Below, in pieces: positions 1 to 8,929 of a stretch of 64,000 nucleotides of DNA (its first letter is position 1; every line of letters begins with the position of its first letter). Source of the stretch: UKL13-2 sp044229235 (GTDB taxonomy: Bacteria > Pseudomonadota > Gammaproteobacteria > Burkholderiales > Usitatibacteraceae); contig JBGATH010000025.1 of assembly GCA_044229235.1 (NCBI GenBank), forward strand, positions 7,760 to 71,759, in the 5' to 3' direction. Below the pieces are notes generated by a model. That model made no database searches, was not told the origin of the DNA, and worked only from the letters and a program-made list of their open reading frames with translations. The translations under genes were made by a program, and so were the position numbers.

Positions 1-66
1 CTTTTCATGTCGGCGCCGCGATTGTTTGTCGGCGAACGGCGATCAACGGCCCTAAGGAGATTTCTC

Positions 67-1551
67 GTGGAATTTAGCATAAACAGCAGCGACCTTTCGA
101 AGCTTAAGACCGATTGCATCGTCGTCGGGATTTTCGAAACGGGGAAGCTCTCCAAAGTTGCCAAGGCGCTCGACAAGGCGGCCGGCGGCGCGATCACTGC
201 CGCAGCGACCTGTGGAGACATCACCGGCAAGGTCGGCTCCACCCTGATGATGCGCTCGGTCGCAGGCATTGCCGCCAAGCGCGTGCTGCTGGTGGGATGC
301 GGCAGCGAGAACGACTACGGCAACAAGGTGTACGCGTCGGCGCTGACCGCAGCTTTCAAGACACTCAAGTCCACCGCGGCAACCGAGGTCACGATTCCGC
401 TGGAAACGTCATACGGCGCCGCCGACCTTGAATGGAAAGTGCAGCAGGGCGCCATGCTGGCCATCGACGGCGCATACCGCTTTGATTCACTGAAAAGCAA
501 GAAGGACAAGCCGGCGATCGGCAAGGCCGTCACGTTCCACCTGGATGGCAAGGCCGATGAGAAGGCGCTGAAAGCCGCCATCAAGCGTGGCGAAGCCATT
601 GGCGAAGGCATGAAACTCACCAAGGACCTCGGCAACCTGCCACCGAACATCGCCACCCCGACCTATCTCGCCAGCACCGCCAAGGACCTGGCCAAAGCCT
701 ACAAATTCGGTTGCACCATCCTCGAAAAGAAGGACATGGAAAAGCTCGGCATGAACACGCTGCTTTCCGTGTCGCGCGCGTCCTATCAGCCGCCGAAGTT
801 CATCGTTCTCGAGCACAAGGGCGGCAAGAAGGGCGCCGCTCCTGTTGTGCTGGTTGGCAAGGGCATCACCTTCGATACCGGCGGCATCTCCCTGAAGCCG
901 GGCGCCGAGATGGACGAAATGAAGTACGACATGCAAGGCGCAGGCTCCATGCTGGGCGTGATGAAAACCGTCGGCATGCTGAAGCTGCCGCTGAATATCG
1001 TCATGCTGGTGCCGACCTGCGAAAACATGCCGGGTGGCAATGCGTCGCGGCCAGGCGACATCGTCAAGTCAATGAGTGGCCAGACGGTCGAGATCCTCAA
1101 CACCGATGCAGAAGGCCGCCTGATCCTGTGTGATGCTCTCACCTATGCCGAGCGCTTCAAGCCGGCCGCGGTGGTCGATGCAGCGACCCTCACGGGCGCC
1201 ATGGTTATTGCGCTCGGACATGTAACGACAGGCATATTCGCCAACGACGACAAGTTGGCCCACGAACTGGTGGCTGCCGGTACATTTGCGCACGACGCGG
1301 CCTGGCACCTGCCGATGGGACCGGAATACGACGAAGGCCTGAAGAGCAACTTTGCCGATATTCCGAACATCGCCGGTCGCCCTGGTGGCAGCATCACGGC
1401 CGCTTGCTTCCTGGGCCGCTTCACCAAGTCGTACAAGTGGGCGCATCTGGACATCGCCGGCACCGCATGGAAGTCAGGCGCCGAGAAGGGCGCGACCGGC
1501 CGCCCGGTGCCCCTGCTGGCCAACTTCCTGTTCAAGCGCGCCGGCATCTGA
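67..1551 (+). CDS. pepA: Leucyl aminopeptidase (M17 family)
   Basis: Cytosolic di-metal exopeptidase that removes N-terminal residues from peptides; some homologues also bind DNA. The product is 494 aa, close to the E. coli protein (about 500 aa). The family signature NTDAEGRL lies near residue 345 and the metal/substrate segment GKGITFDTGG near residue 264. The start is the GTG at 67 because AAGGAGA (54-60) sits 6 nt upstream; an in-frame ATG at 7 lacks such a site and would add 20 residues without family similarity. It heads the conserved betaproteobacterial order pepA-holC-valS. A hairpin follows the stop. Identification is firm. Confidence 0.96.
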   Translation: MEFSINSSDLSKLKTDCIVVGIFETGKLSKVAKALDKAAGGAITAAATCGDITGKVGSTLMMRSVAGIAAKRVLLVGCGSENDYGNKVYASALTAAFKTLKSTAATEVTIPLETSYGAADLEWKVQQGAMLAIDGAYRFDSLKSKKDKPAIGKAVTFHLDGKADEKALKAAIKRGEAIGEGMKLTKDLGNLPPNIATPTYLASTAKDLAKAYKFGCTILEKKDMEKLGMNTLLSVSRASYQPPKFIVLEHKGGKKGAAPVVLVGKGITFDTGGISLKPGAEMDEMKYDMQGAGSMLGVMKTVGMLKLPLNIVMLVPTCENMPGGNASRPGDIVKSMSGQTVEILNTDAEGRLILCDALTYAERFKPAAVVDAATLTGAMVIALGHVTTGIFANDDKLAHELVAAGTFAHDAAWHLPMGPEYDEGLKSNFADIPNIAGRPGGSITAACFLGRFTKSYKWAHLDIAGTAWKSGAEKGATGRPVPLLANFLFKRAGI

Positions 1552-1560
1552 GTCTTGCGG

Positions 1561-1585
1561 CGTCCTCCCGGCAACCGGGAGGACG
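1561..1585 (+). terminator. Hairpin between pepA and holC
   Basis: A perfect 11-bp stem, CGTCCTCCCGG paired with CCGGGAGGACG, closes a 3-nt CAA loop ten bases after the pepA stop. No T tract follows, so it is not a canonical intrinsic terminator. It could be a weak or Rho-assisted terminator or an mRNA 3'-end stabiliser that lets some transcripts continue into holC. Confidence 0.45.
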
Positions 1586-1607
1586 CAAGCGAGCGAAAAT
1601 CCAGTAC

Positions 1608-2030
1608 ATGACCGAAATAAAGTTCTTCTTCAATGTCGACAGCAAACTGGTGTTTGCGTGCAAGCTCGCCAAGAAGGCCTACGAAGGCGGGCGCAAGCTG
1701 GTGGTGTATGCGCCGACACCGGAACTGGCGGATCGCTTTGACCGGGAACTCTGGACTTTTTCGCAGCTGTCGTTTGTACCGCATGTGAAAGCGCAACATC
1801 CGCTGGCAGCCCAAACGCCCGTCGTCATCACCACCGACGCGGACGAATTACTGCATCACGAGGCGTTGCTGAATCTCGGCGATGAACCACCCGCCTTCTT
1901 CAGCCGCTTTGAGCAGTTGCGCGAAGTGGTTAGCGTTGACCCGGACGATCGCAGCCGCGCACGCGAACGCCTCAAGTTCTACAAGTCGCGCGGCTTCGAG
2001 ATTTCCACCGAAGACATGGCCGCCCGATGA
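1608..2030 (+). CDS. holC: DNA polymerase III chi subunit
   Basis: Clamp-loader accessory subunit that links the polymerase III holoenzyme to single-strand binding protein. The product is 140 aa, the normal length for HolC, beginning MTEIKFFFN with a Rossmann-like alpha/beta pattern; the segment KLVVYAPTPELADRFD is typical of the family. The ATG at 1608 gives the expected N-terminus, while the open frame continues upstream inside pepA. The stop overlaps the next start by 4 nt (ATGA at 2027), which suggests translational coupling to the small gene that follows. The pepA-holC-valS order supports the call. Confidence 0.9.
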   Translation: MTEIKFFFNVDSKLVFACKLAKKAYEGGRKLVVYAPTPELADRFDRELWTFSQLSFVPHVKAQHPLAAQTPVVITTDADELLHHEALLNLGDEPPAFFSRFEQLREVVSVDPDDRSRARERLKFYKSRGFEISTEDMAAR

Positions 2031-2434
2031 GCATCGACCGCGAGCGCGAACTGGCCGAGAAGGTTGATGCCCTGCTGGGCAAGCACGATGCGACGCCGCG
2101 TCCCGGGGACATTTTCGATGACCGCAATGTACCGCTGCTCACGGATGTGATCAGCGCGCCGGACTGGCAGCCCGAGCCGGTGGATACATCGGCGACGCTG
2201 CAGCAGATGTCCGAACCGGAGATCGATGCCTTGTCGCAGGAAATTTTCAGTCGCGTGTACGGCAAGATCGACCGCGACCTCGCCAACAAGCTCGAAGACC
2301 GCATTGCAGCGCAGCTCGCCACGCAGATCAATGTAGCCATCACCAGCGTCATCAGCGACATGCGCCAGGAAATCGCCAACGAAATCGGCGATGCCGTCAA
2401 CGGCGCGCTGGCCGACAAGCTGCGCCAGAAGTAA
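2027..2434 (+). CDS. Conserved small acidic protein between holC and valS
   Basis: Encodes 135 aa with no catalytic motif, signal peptide or membrane span. The N-terminal half is acidic and proline-containing; the C-terminal half (about residues 65-135) is an unbroken amphipathic helix with a heptad-like pattern (EDRIAAQLATQINVAI), probably a coiled coil. It overlaps holC by ATGA, so it is translated with it. Many betaproteobacteria have a small gene of this kind here (possibly DUF2486-like, a recollection rather than something tested). Its function is unknown; position suggests a replication or translation accessory, which is inference only. Confidence 0.75.
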   Translation: MSIDRERELAEKVDALLGKHDATPRPGDIFDDRNVPLLTDVISAPDWQPEPVDTSATLQQMSEPEIDALSQEIFSRVYGKIDRDLANKLEDRIAAQLATQINVAITSVISDMRQEIANEIGDAVNGALADKLRQK

Positions 2435-2496
2435 GCCCTTTTCGCGGCGCCGAACCCGGCGCTGCGCCTGATTCAACCGAACCGAAATCAAGTGTC

Positions 2497-5328
2497 ATGA
2501 CCCAAGTTTCCACGCCCCAGCCCAACGCGCTCGACAACGCCTTGGCCAAAGCCTTTGACCCGATCGCGATTGAATCGCACTGGTATCCGAAGTGGGAACA
2601 GGCGGGCTATTTCAAGGCTGCGGAGGGGAGCGACAAGCCCGGCTACTGCATTCAGCTGCCGCCACCCAATGTGACCGGCACGCTGCACATGGGGCACGCT
2701 TTCCAGCAGACCCTGATGGATACGCTCATCCGCTATCACCGAATGCTGGGGCACAACACCAACTGGGTGGTGGGAACCGATCACGCCGGCATCGCCACGC
2801 AGATCGTGGTTGAGCGCCAGCTGCAGGCCGAGAACAAGACCCGCCATGATCTCGGTCGCGATGACTTCATCAAACGCGTCTGGGAATGGAAGCACGAATC
2901 TGGCTCGACCATTACCCGCCAGATGCGGCGCCTCGGCGACTCCGCCAACTGGACCTACGCCGACACCGAAGGCCACCAGGGCGGCTACTTCACCATGGAC
3001 GCCAGGATGTCTGCGGCGGTGGTCGAGGTGTTCGTGCGCCTGCACGAGCAAGGCCTGATCTATCGCGGCAAACGACTGGTCAGCTGGGACCCGGTACTGG
3101 GTACCGCCGTCTCCGACCTCGAAGTGGTGAGCGAGGAAGAGGAAGGCAAGCTCTGGGAAATCCGCTATCCCTTTGCCGAAGGCGAAGGCGGCATCGTGGT
3201 CGCCACCACGCGCCCGGAAACCCTGCTGGGTGACGTCGCCGTCGCGGTCAATCCAACCGATGAGCGCTACCAATCGATCGTGGGCAAGCAGCTCAAGCTG
3301 CCGCTCACGGGGCGCACGATCCCCATCATCGCGGACGACTACGTCGACAAGGAATTCGGCACCGGCTGCGTAAAGATCACGCCCGCACACGATTTCAACG
3401 ACTTCGCCATGGGCCAGCGCCACAAGCTGCCGATGATCGGTGTGCTCACACTGGACGCCAAGATCAGCGATGCCGCGCCCGAAGCCTATCGCGGCATGGA
3501 TCGCTTCGTGGCCCGCAAGCAGGTGCTGAAGGACCTGGAAGCACAGGGCCTGCTGGTCTCTGAAAAGAAGCACAAGCTCAACGTGCCACGTTCCGATCGC
3601 ACCGGCGTCGTGCTCGAACCCATGCTCACCGACCAGTGGTTCGTGAAAATGGATAGCCTCGCCGCACGCGGCCTGAAAGCCGTGGAAGACGGAGACATCC
3701 GCTTTTTCCCGGATCATTGGTCGGCCACCTACAACCACTGGCTCAAGAATATCCAGGACTGGTGCATTTCGCGGCAGCTGTGGTGGGGTCACCAGATCCC
3801 GGCCTGGTACGACGATGCCGGCAATGTCTACGTGGCGCGCAGCGAGGAAGATGCCCGCAAGCAGGCCGGCGGCAAGCCGGTCACGCGCGACCCCGACGTG
3901 CTCGACACCTGGTTCTCCTCGGCGCTAGTGCCGTTTTCCTCACTCGGCTGGCCGCAAGACACGCCAGACCTCAAGCAGTTCCTGCCCTCTTCCGTGCTGG
4001 TCACCGGTAACGACATCATCTTTTTCTGGGTCGCGCGGATGATCATGATGACGCTGCACTTTACCGACAAGGTGCCGTTCAAACATGTGTACATCAACGC
4101 CATGGTGCGCGATGCCGAAGGCCAGAAGATGTCCAAGTCCAAAGGCAATACCCTGGACCCGCTGGACCTGATCGACGGCATCTCGCACGACGCGCTGCTG
4201 GAGAAATCCACCAAGGGTCTGATGCTGGCCGCCCACCAGGAGCGCGCCGCGAAGTACGTGAAGAAGAATTTCCCCAAGGGCATCCCGGCGTACGGCACCG
4301 ACGCGCTGCGCTTCACCTTCACCTCGCTGGCGCCGCTGTCGCTGACCCTCAACTTTGACCTGAGCCGTTGCGAGGGCTATCGCAATTTCTGCAACAAGCT
4401 GTGGAACGCCACGCGCTTTGTGCTGATGCAGGTCGAGGGCAAGAGCGACTTTGACCGCGGTATTGAAGAATGCGCCGGCGACTGCGGACCGGATGGTTAC
4501 AACGATTTCTCGCAAGCCGATCGCTGGATCGTTAGCCTGCTGCAGCGCGTCGAGGCCGATGTGGCGCAGGCGTTTGCCGAGTACCGTTTCGATAATGCCT
4601 CCAGCACCATCTACAAGCTGGTGTGGGACGAATACTGCGACTGGTACGTGGAACTGGCCAAGGTGCAGATGCAGAACGGCACGCCTGCCCAGCAGCGCGC
4701 CACCCGCCGCACCCTGCTGCGGGTGCTGGAAACCATGCTGCGACTTGCGCACCCCATCATCCCCTTCATCACCGAAGAGCTGTGGCAGAAAGTCGCGCCA
4801 CTGGCCGGCAAGTCCGGCGAGAGCATCATGCTGGCGCCCTATCCACTGTCTCAGCCTGAGAAGATTGACGCCAAGGCTGAAGCATTCGTGACGGTGCTGA
4901 AGGAATCGATCAACGCGGTACGCAACCTGCGCGGCGAGATGGGTGTGTCGCCTGCCGAGCGCGTGCCGTTGTTTGTCAGCGGTGACGCCGCGCAAATCGC
5001 GCCGCAACTCCCGTACCTGCAGGCAATGGGCAGGATTGCCGAAGCGCGCATCGTCGAACAACTGCCGGACGCCAATGCGCCGGTCGCGGTTACACCGATT
5101 GGCAAGTGGATGCTCGACATCAAGATCGATGTGGAAGCGGAACGCGCGCGGCTCGGCAAGGAAATCAACCGTGTCGAAGGCGAAATCACCAAGGCTGAGG
5201 CCAAGCTGGGCAACGCCAGTTTTGTCGATCGCGCGCCGCCCGCCGTGGTCGCACAGGAAAAACAGCGCCTGGAAGATTTCCGCACCAAGCTCAAGGACCT
5301 GCGCGATCAGGCGGGAAAACTGAAGTAA
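2497..5328 (+). CDS. valS: Valyl-tRNA synthetase
   Basis: Class I aminoacyl-tRNA synthetase that charges tRNA-Val and edits misactivated threonine. The product is 943 aa (E. coli 951). The HIGH-type signature appears as TGTLHMGHAF near residues 59-68 and the KMSKS loop as QKMSKSKGN near residue 544. Between them lies the CP1 editing domain (TTRPETLLGD). The last 70 residues form the coiled coil typical of bacterial ValRS (VEAERARLGKEINRVEGE). The ATG start at 2497 matches the family. A 66-bp palindromic repeat follows 37 bp after the stop and may act as its terminator. Confidence 0.98.
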   Translation: MTQVSTPQPNALDNALAKAFDPIAIESHWYPKWEQAGYFKAAEGSDKPGYCIQLPPPNVTGTLHMGHAFQQTLMDTLIRYHRMLGHNTNWVVGTDHAGIATQIVVERQLQAENKTRHDLGRDDFIKRVWEWKHESGSTITRQMRRLGDSANWTYADTEGHQGGYFTMDARMSAAVVEVFVRLHEQGLIYRGKRLVSWDPVLGTAVSDLEVVSEEEEGKLWEIRYPFAEGEGGIVVATTRPETLLGDVAVAVNPTDERYQSIVGKQLKLPLTGRTIPIIADDYVDKEFGTGCVKITPAHDFNDFAMGQRHKLPMIGVLTLDAKISDAAPEAYRGMDRFVARKQVLKDLEAQGLLVSEKKHKLNVPRSDRTGVVLEPMLTDQWFVKMDSLAARGLKAVEDGDIRFFPDHWSATYNHWLKNIQDWCISRQLWWGHQIPAWYDDAGNVYVARSEEDARKQAGGKPVTRDPDVLDTWFSSALVPFSSLGWPQDTPDLKQFLPSSVLVTGNDIIFFWVARMIMMTLHFTDKVPFKHVYINAMVRDAEGQKMSKSKGNTLDPLDLIDGISHDALLEKSTKGLMLAAHQERAAKYVKKNFPKGIPAYGTDALRFTFTSLAPLSLTLNFDLSRCEGYRNFCNKLWNATRFVLMQVEGKSDFDRGIEECAGDCGPDGYNDFSQADRWIVSLLQRVEADVAQAFAEYRFDNASSTIYKLVWDEYCDWYVELAKVQMQNGTPAQQRATRRTLLRVLETMLRLAHPIIPFITEELWQKVAPLAGKSGESIMLAPYPLSQPEKIDAKAEAFVTVLKESINAVRNLRGEMGVSPAERVPLFVSGDAAQIAPQLPYLQAMGRIAEARIVEQLPDANAPVAVTPIGKWMLDIKIDVEAERARLGKEINRVEGEITKAEAKLGNASFVDRAPPAVVAQEKQRLEDFRTKLKDLRDQAGKLK

Positions 5329-5365
5329 CCGGTGAGATTCACCGTTGAAGCGCCAGCCGGTGGTC

Positions 5366-5431
5366 AAACTCCAGCATTGGCGAGCCTTCCGGGGCAAAAA
5401 TGCCCGGAGACGCCCGCCAATACTGGTCTTT
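5366..5431. repeat. 66-bp palindromic repeat, copy A
   Basis: Outer arms AAACTCCAGCATTGGCG and CGCCAATACTGGTCTTT are near-perfect reverse complements; an inner stem (CTTCCGGGGCA with TGCCCGGAGA) closes an A-rich loop. It is exactly 66 bp, as are the copies at 8401, 15909, 54447 and 59730 and the one split at 44756/45841. It lies between valS and the MFS gene and could terminate valS transcription, since the right arm ends in a short T run. Confidence 0.85.
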
Positions 5432-5464
5432 TGACATGTTGTGCTGGCTAGCGATCAGCCAGAC

Positions 5465-6739
5465 ATGCAACTCCCCGCCAGCCTTCGCGCCCTCAACCAC
5501 CAGAACTTCCGCCGCTACTACATCGGCCAGACTGTTTCGCAGCTTGGCTCGTGGATTCAGTCCACGGCCATCATGTGGCTGGCCTACCGCCTGACCGGTT
5601 CCACCGCCGCGACCGGCACCATCGGCTTTCTGGCCATGGTGCCTTACATCGTCATCACGCCGATCGCCGGCGCGGTTTCCGACCGCGTCAGCCGCCGCAA
5701 GTTGCTCATGATCGTGCTGACGCTGTCGATCCTGCAAGCAACCGCGTTGACGTATCTCACTGCGACCGGTCAGATCACCATCGTGTCGCTGGGCGTGCTG
5801 GCGTTCATGCAGGGCATTCTCAATGGCGTGGAAGTGCCGACGCGCCATGCGTTTTTTGCCCAGCTGATCGAACATCCGGAAGACCTGCCCAACGCCATTG
5901 CACTCAACTCCATCAACATCAACAGCACCCGGCTGATCGGTCCGGCGATCGGCGGGCTGCTGATCAGCGCGGCAAGCGAGGCACTGTGCTTCGGACTCAA
6001 TGCGTTTTCGTATATCGCGGTGCTGATTCAACTGGCGCGCATTCATCCGCGTGAAGCCGCGCCGCATTCGCGAAAAACCTCGTTATTCGGCGATCTGGTC
6101 GATGGTTGGAAATTCGCGCTGTCACAGCCGGTAATCCGCGCGCTGCTGTTCACGCTGGGCGTGGTGTCGTTTTCCATCAGCGCCTATACCAGTCTGATGC
6201 CGGCAATCTCGGTGCAGGTATTCAGTAAGGGCGCCGAGCTCAACGGCCTGTTCATCAGCTGCGTCGGCTTCGGCGCGCTGGTCGGCGCGATCGTGCTGGC
6301 GCGGCGTCCCAGCGTGCGCGGGCTGACGCGCTGGCTGCTGGTCGTGACGTGGATGGCGGCCATCGGCGTGCTTGGTTTCTCGGTTTCACGCAACGAATGG
6401 CTGTCGTTCGCCTGCATGGCGCTGACCGGCATGGGCCTGATGGGCTCATCGGCGACGGTCAATACCATCATCCAGAGCATCGTCGACGAGGACAAGCGCG
6501 GCCGCGTGGTCAGCATCTACTCGACTTTCTTCATCGGCGCTGCGCCGCTGGGGCACCTGGCCGCCGGCTGGCTCGCGGAGCACATCGGCGCACCACGCAC
6601 ATTCACGGTATGCGGCGCGATCTGCGCCTGCGCGGCCACCGCCTACTGGCTCTACCTGCCGCGTTTACGCATCCATATCCGGCCGTTGTACGAGCAGCGC
6701 GGTATCATTCCTTCAACGCCACCTCCGCCCGAAAAATGA
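5465..6739 (+). CDS. MFS transporter (EntS/MFS_3-like)
   Basis: Inner-membrane major facilitator protein of 424 aa from the ATG at 5465, with about 12 hydrophobic segments. The N-terminus (LPASLRALNHQNFRRYYIGQ) and the motif GSWIQSTAIMWLAYRLTGS are typical of the MFS_3 subgroup, which includes the enterobactin exporter EntS; the cytoplasmic loop after TM2 has DRVSRRKLLM. Substrate is unknown. A GTG at 5441 would add eight residues, but the ATG gives the usual family start. The stop overlaps the next start (ATGA at 6736), so the two genes are probably co-translated. Confidence 0.85.
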   Translation: MQLPASLRALNHQNFRRYYIGQTVSQLGSWIQSTAIMWLAYRLTGSTAATGTIGFLAMVPYIVITPIAGAVSDRVSRRKLLMIVLTLSILQATALTYLTATGQITIVSLGVLAFMQGILNGVEVPTRHAFFAQLIEHPEDLPNAIALNSININSTRLIGPAIGGLLISAASEALCFGLNAFSYIAVLIQLARIHPREAAPHSRKTSLFGDLVDGWKFALSQPVIRALLFTLGVVSFSISAYTSLMPAISVQVFSKGAELNGLFISCVGFGALVGAIVLARRPSVRGLTRWLLVVTWMAAIGVLGFSVSRNEWLSFACMALTGMGLMGSSATVNTIIQSIVDEDKRGRVVSIYSTFFIGAAPLGHLAAGWLAEHIGAPRTFTVCGAICACAATAYWLYLPRLRIHIRPLYEQRGIIPSTPPPPEK

Positions 6740-7521
6740 GCGCAACCGTCCTCTTCGAACAGCATGGCAGCATCGGTACGCTGACCTTCAACCGCCCGGC
6801 CGTTTACAACGCCATGAACGAGGAACTGATCCTGGCATTGCGCGATGTCACGGCGTCGCTATGGGACAAGCCTTCGCTGCGGGTACTGGTCGTCAAGGGC
6901 GCAGGCAAGGCATTTCTGGCCGGCGGTGACGTGGGCACATTTCGCCAGCGGCTGGATGTCATCGCTGACGAAATCAAGCCCATGGGCGATGCCTTGCATG
7001 ACGGCATCGTCAACTTGCGTACCCTGCCCTTCCCGGTGATCGCGCAGATTCACGGCGCCGTGGCCGGTGCCGGTTTCAGCCTTGCGCTGGCCTGCGACTT
7101 CGCGATTGCGGCCGACAATGCGCACTTCACGACGGCCTACGCGAAGCTTGGCGTCTCGCCCGACGGCGGCAGCACCTTCTTCCTGCCGCGACTGGTCGGC
7201 ATGAAAAAGGCCGCCGAACTGATCATGCTGTCCGAAACGCTCACTGCCGTGCAGGCTGCCGAACTCGGCCTGGTCAACCGCGTGGTGCCGCCCGAGCAAC
7301 TCGATGCCGAAGTCGCCGCGCTGGCGGAACGCCTCAGCCGCGGCCCGACCCAGGCTTATGCCCGCGCAAAGTTGCTGCTGAACCAGTCCTCGCACACACC
7401 CATGCGACCGCACCTCGACGACGAAATCGCCCGCTTCGCGGAATGCGCGCGCACGGCCGATTTCCGGGAAGGTGTCACCGCCTTCGTCGAAAAGCGCAAA
7501 CCCGAATTCAAAGGTAGTTGA
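6736..7521 (+). CDS. Enoyl-CoA hydratase/isomerase family protein
   Basis: Crotonase-fold protein of 261 aa acting on acyl-CoA thioesters. The oxyanion-hole region reads AGAGFSLALACDF and the CoA-binding part KAFLAGGDVGTF. The segment after it, AKLGVSPDGGSTFFLPRLVG, lacks the usual hydratase Glu144 and has Asp in place of Glu164. This resembles PaaG-type isomerases more than true enoyl-CoA hydratases, so the reaction is better left open (isomerase, hydratase or thioesterase-like). It is translationally coupled to the MFS gene and followed 18 bp later by an SDR, suggesting a small acyl-CoA or lipid metabolism operon. Confidence 0.85.
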   Translation: MSATVLFEQHGSIGTLTFNRPAVYNAMNEELILALRDVTASLWDKPSLRVLVVKGAGKAFLAGGDVGTFRQRLDVIADEIKPMGDALHDGIVNLRTLPFPVIAQIHGAVAGAGFSLALACDFAIAADNAHFTTAYAKLGVSPDGGSTFFLPRLVGMKKAAELIMLSETLTAVQAAELGLVNRVVPPEQLDAEVAALAERLSRGPTQAYARAKLLLNQSSHTPMRPHLDDEIARFAECARTADFREGVTAFVEKRKPEFKGS

Positions 7522-7539
7522 ACCATCCGGACAGGAATC

Positions 7540-8388
7540 ATGACCACTGGCGAATACCCGCTGCGCGGCAAGACAATCTTCATCACCGGCGCATCCCGCG
7601 GCATCGGCCGGGCCATCGCGCTGCGGGCGGCCCGCGACGGCGCCAATGTCGCCATCTGCGCCAAGACGGTGGAACCGCATCCCAAGCTGCCGGGCACCAT
7701 CCACACGGTTGCGGCGGAAGTCGAGGCAGCCGGCGGCCATGCGCTGGCCATCCAGCTGGATGTGCGCGAACCCGACAACATCACGCAGGCAGTGGCTGCC
7801 TGCGCTGCGCATTTCGGCGGCATCGATATCTGCATCAACAATGCCAGCGCCATTTCCCTCACACCCACCACCGATACACCGGCCAAGCGTTTCGACCTGA
7901 TGTTCGATTGCAATGTGCGCGCGACCTACCTGGTTTCGCAGGCCTGCATCCCGCACCTGCTGCAGAGCGCCGCAGCAGGCCGCAATCCGCACATTCTCAA
8001 TCTCTCGCCGCCGCTGTCGATGAAACCGGGCTGGTTTGCGCCGCACGTGGCCTACACCATGTCGAAGTACGGCATGAGCATGTGCACGCTGGGCATGTCC
8101 GCGGAATTCCGCGATCGCGGCATCGCGGTGAACTCGCTATGGCCACGGACCACCATCGCCACCGCCGCGGTGGAATTCAACTTCCCGGAAGAAATCCTCA
8201 AGGCCAGCCGCAACGCCGACATCATGGCCGACGCCGCGCATCAGATTCTCACTGCCGATGCGCGTTCGCATACAGGCAATTTCTATCTGGACGAAAGAGT
8301 GCTGCGTGCTGCCGGCGAGACTGATTTCGAGAAATACGCCATCAGCCCCGGCACGCCGCTGTTCACCGATCTATTCGTCGAACCCTAG
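7540..8388 (+). CDS. SDR family oxidoreductase (HSDL2-like)
   Basis: NAD(P)-dependent short-chain dehydrogenase of 282 aa. The cofactor motif TGASRGIGRAIA is near residues 14-25 and the catalytic Tyr/Lys are in AYTMSKYG near residue 170, preceded by the Ser of LNLSPPL. The insertion KTVEPHPKLPGTIHTVA after beta-2 is characteristic of the HSDL2-type SDR subgroup, often found with fatty-acid or sterol-like substrates. It follows the crotonase gene by 18 bp, so both probably work on acyl-CoA or lipid intermediates. The gene converges on tusA-like with palindrome copy B between them. Confidence 0.88.
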   Translation: MTTGEYPLRGKTIFITGASRGIGRAIALRAARDGANVAICAKTVEPHPKLPGTIHTVAAEVEAAGGHALAIQLDVREPDNITQAVAACAAHFGGIDICINNASAISLTPTTDTPAKRFDLMFDCNVRATYLVSQACIPHLLQSAAAGRNPHILNLSPPLSMKPGWFAPHVAYTMSKYGMSMCTLGMSAEFRDRGIAVNSLWPRTTIATAAVEFNFPEEILKASRNADIMADAAHQILTADARSHTGNFYLDERVLRAAGETDFEKYAISPGTPLFTDLFVEP

Positions 8389-8400
8389 GAACCAACCACA

Positions 8401-8466
8401 AAACTCCAGCATTGGCGGGCCTTCCAGGCCGAAAATGTCCTGAAAGGCGCGCCAATGCTGGGGTTT
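8401..8466. repeat. 66-bp palindromic repeat, copy B
   Basis: Left arm AAACTCCAGCATTGGCG, right arm CGCCAATGCTGGGGTTT, same 66-bp length as the other copies. It is 12 bp after the SDR stop and 35 bp before the tusA-like stop, between convergent genes. A TTTCTGTTTTTT run follows the right arm, so it could work as a terminator for the plus-strand operon. Confidence 0.88.
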
Positions 8467-8501
8467 CTGTTTTTTGTGCGCCGGGAAAACGCGCGAGAGG
8501 T

Positions 8502-8738
8502 TCAGCGCTTGGAAATGACGAAAGTGAACTCGGACGGCGATTCGTCCGAGGACAGCAGCGGATTGCCGGTCTGCTTGCAGAAGGCGGCAAAGTCCTTCAC
8601 CGAGCCCGGATCGGTGGCAATCACTTTCAGCACCTGGCCCGACTCCATGTCCGCCAAGGCCTTCTTGGCGCGCAGGATGGGCAGCGGGCAGTTGAGGCCC
8701 TTTACGTCGAGTTCTTTGGTAATTTGAGCGGTAGTCAT
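8502..8738 (-). CDS. TusA-family sulfurtransferase
   Basis: Small cytosolic sulfur-carrier protein of 78 aa. The active-site Cys17 sits in the signature LNCPLPILRAKKAL and the rest (GQVLKVIATDPGSVKDF) follows the TusA/SirA/YedF fold. TusA homologues relay persulfide sulfur for tRNA thiolation or in dissimilatory sulfur oxidation. A soxXA pair lies 5 kb away and a rhodanese is next door, so a sulfur-relay role is plausible but not shown. The ATG at 8738 is chosen because upstream in-frame residues are not conserved in the family. It is divergent from the rhodanese-chrB gene across 191 bp. Confidence 0.9.
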   Translation of the reverse strand: MTTAQITKELDVKGLNCPLPILRAKKALADMESGQVLKVIATDPGSVKDFAAFCKQTGNPLLSSDESPSEFTFVISKR

Positions 8739-8929
8739 GGCTGTATTGGCAGGCGGTTTTGCCCGCACTATAGCAGCAAGTCGTGGCGCGATTGCCGTTT
8801 TCAAGCGGCTTGCCGCGACCACGCAATCGCGCTACATTTGCGCCACGGGATCGCAGACTCCCGTTGCATGCATTCTGCAAGACGGTGTCCCGTCCAAGCG
8901 CTGCACCTGAAAACATTTCAAGGACATCC

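Noticed and set aside
2488..3792. Long open frame on the minus strand opposite valS
   Set aside because: It lies wholly within valS, lacks a ribosome site and shows no recognisable domain; it is an antisense shadow of a GC-rich gene.
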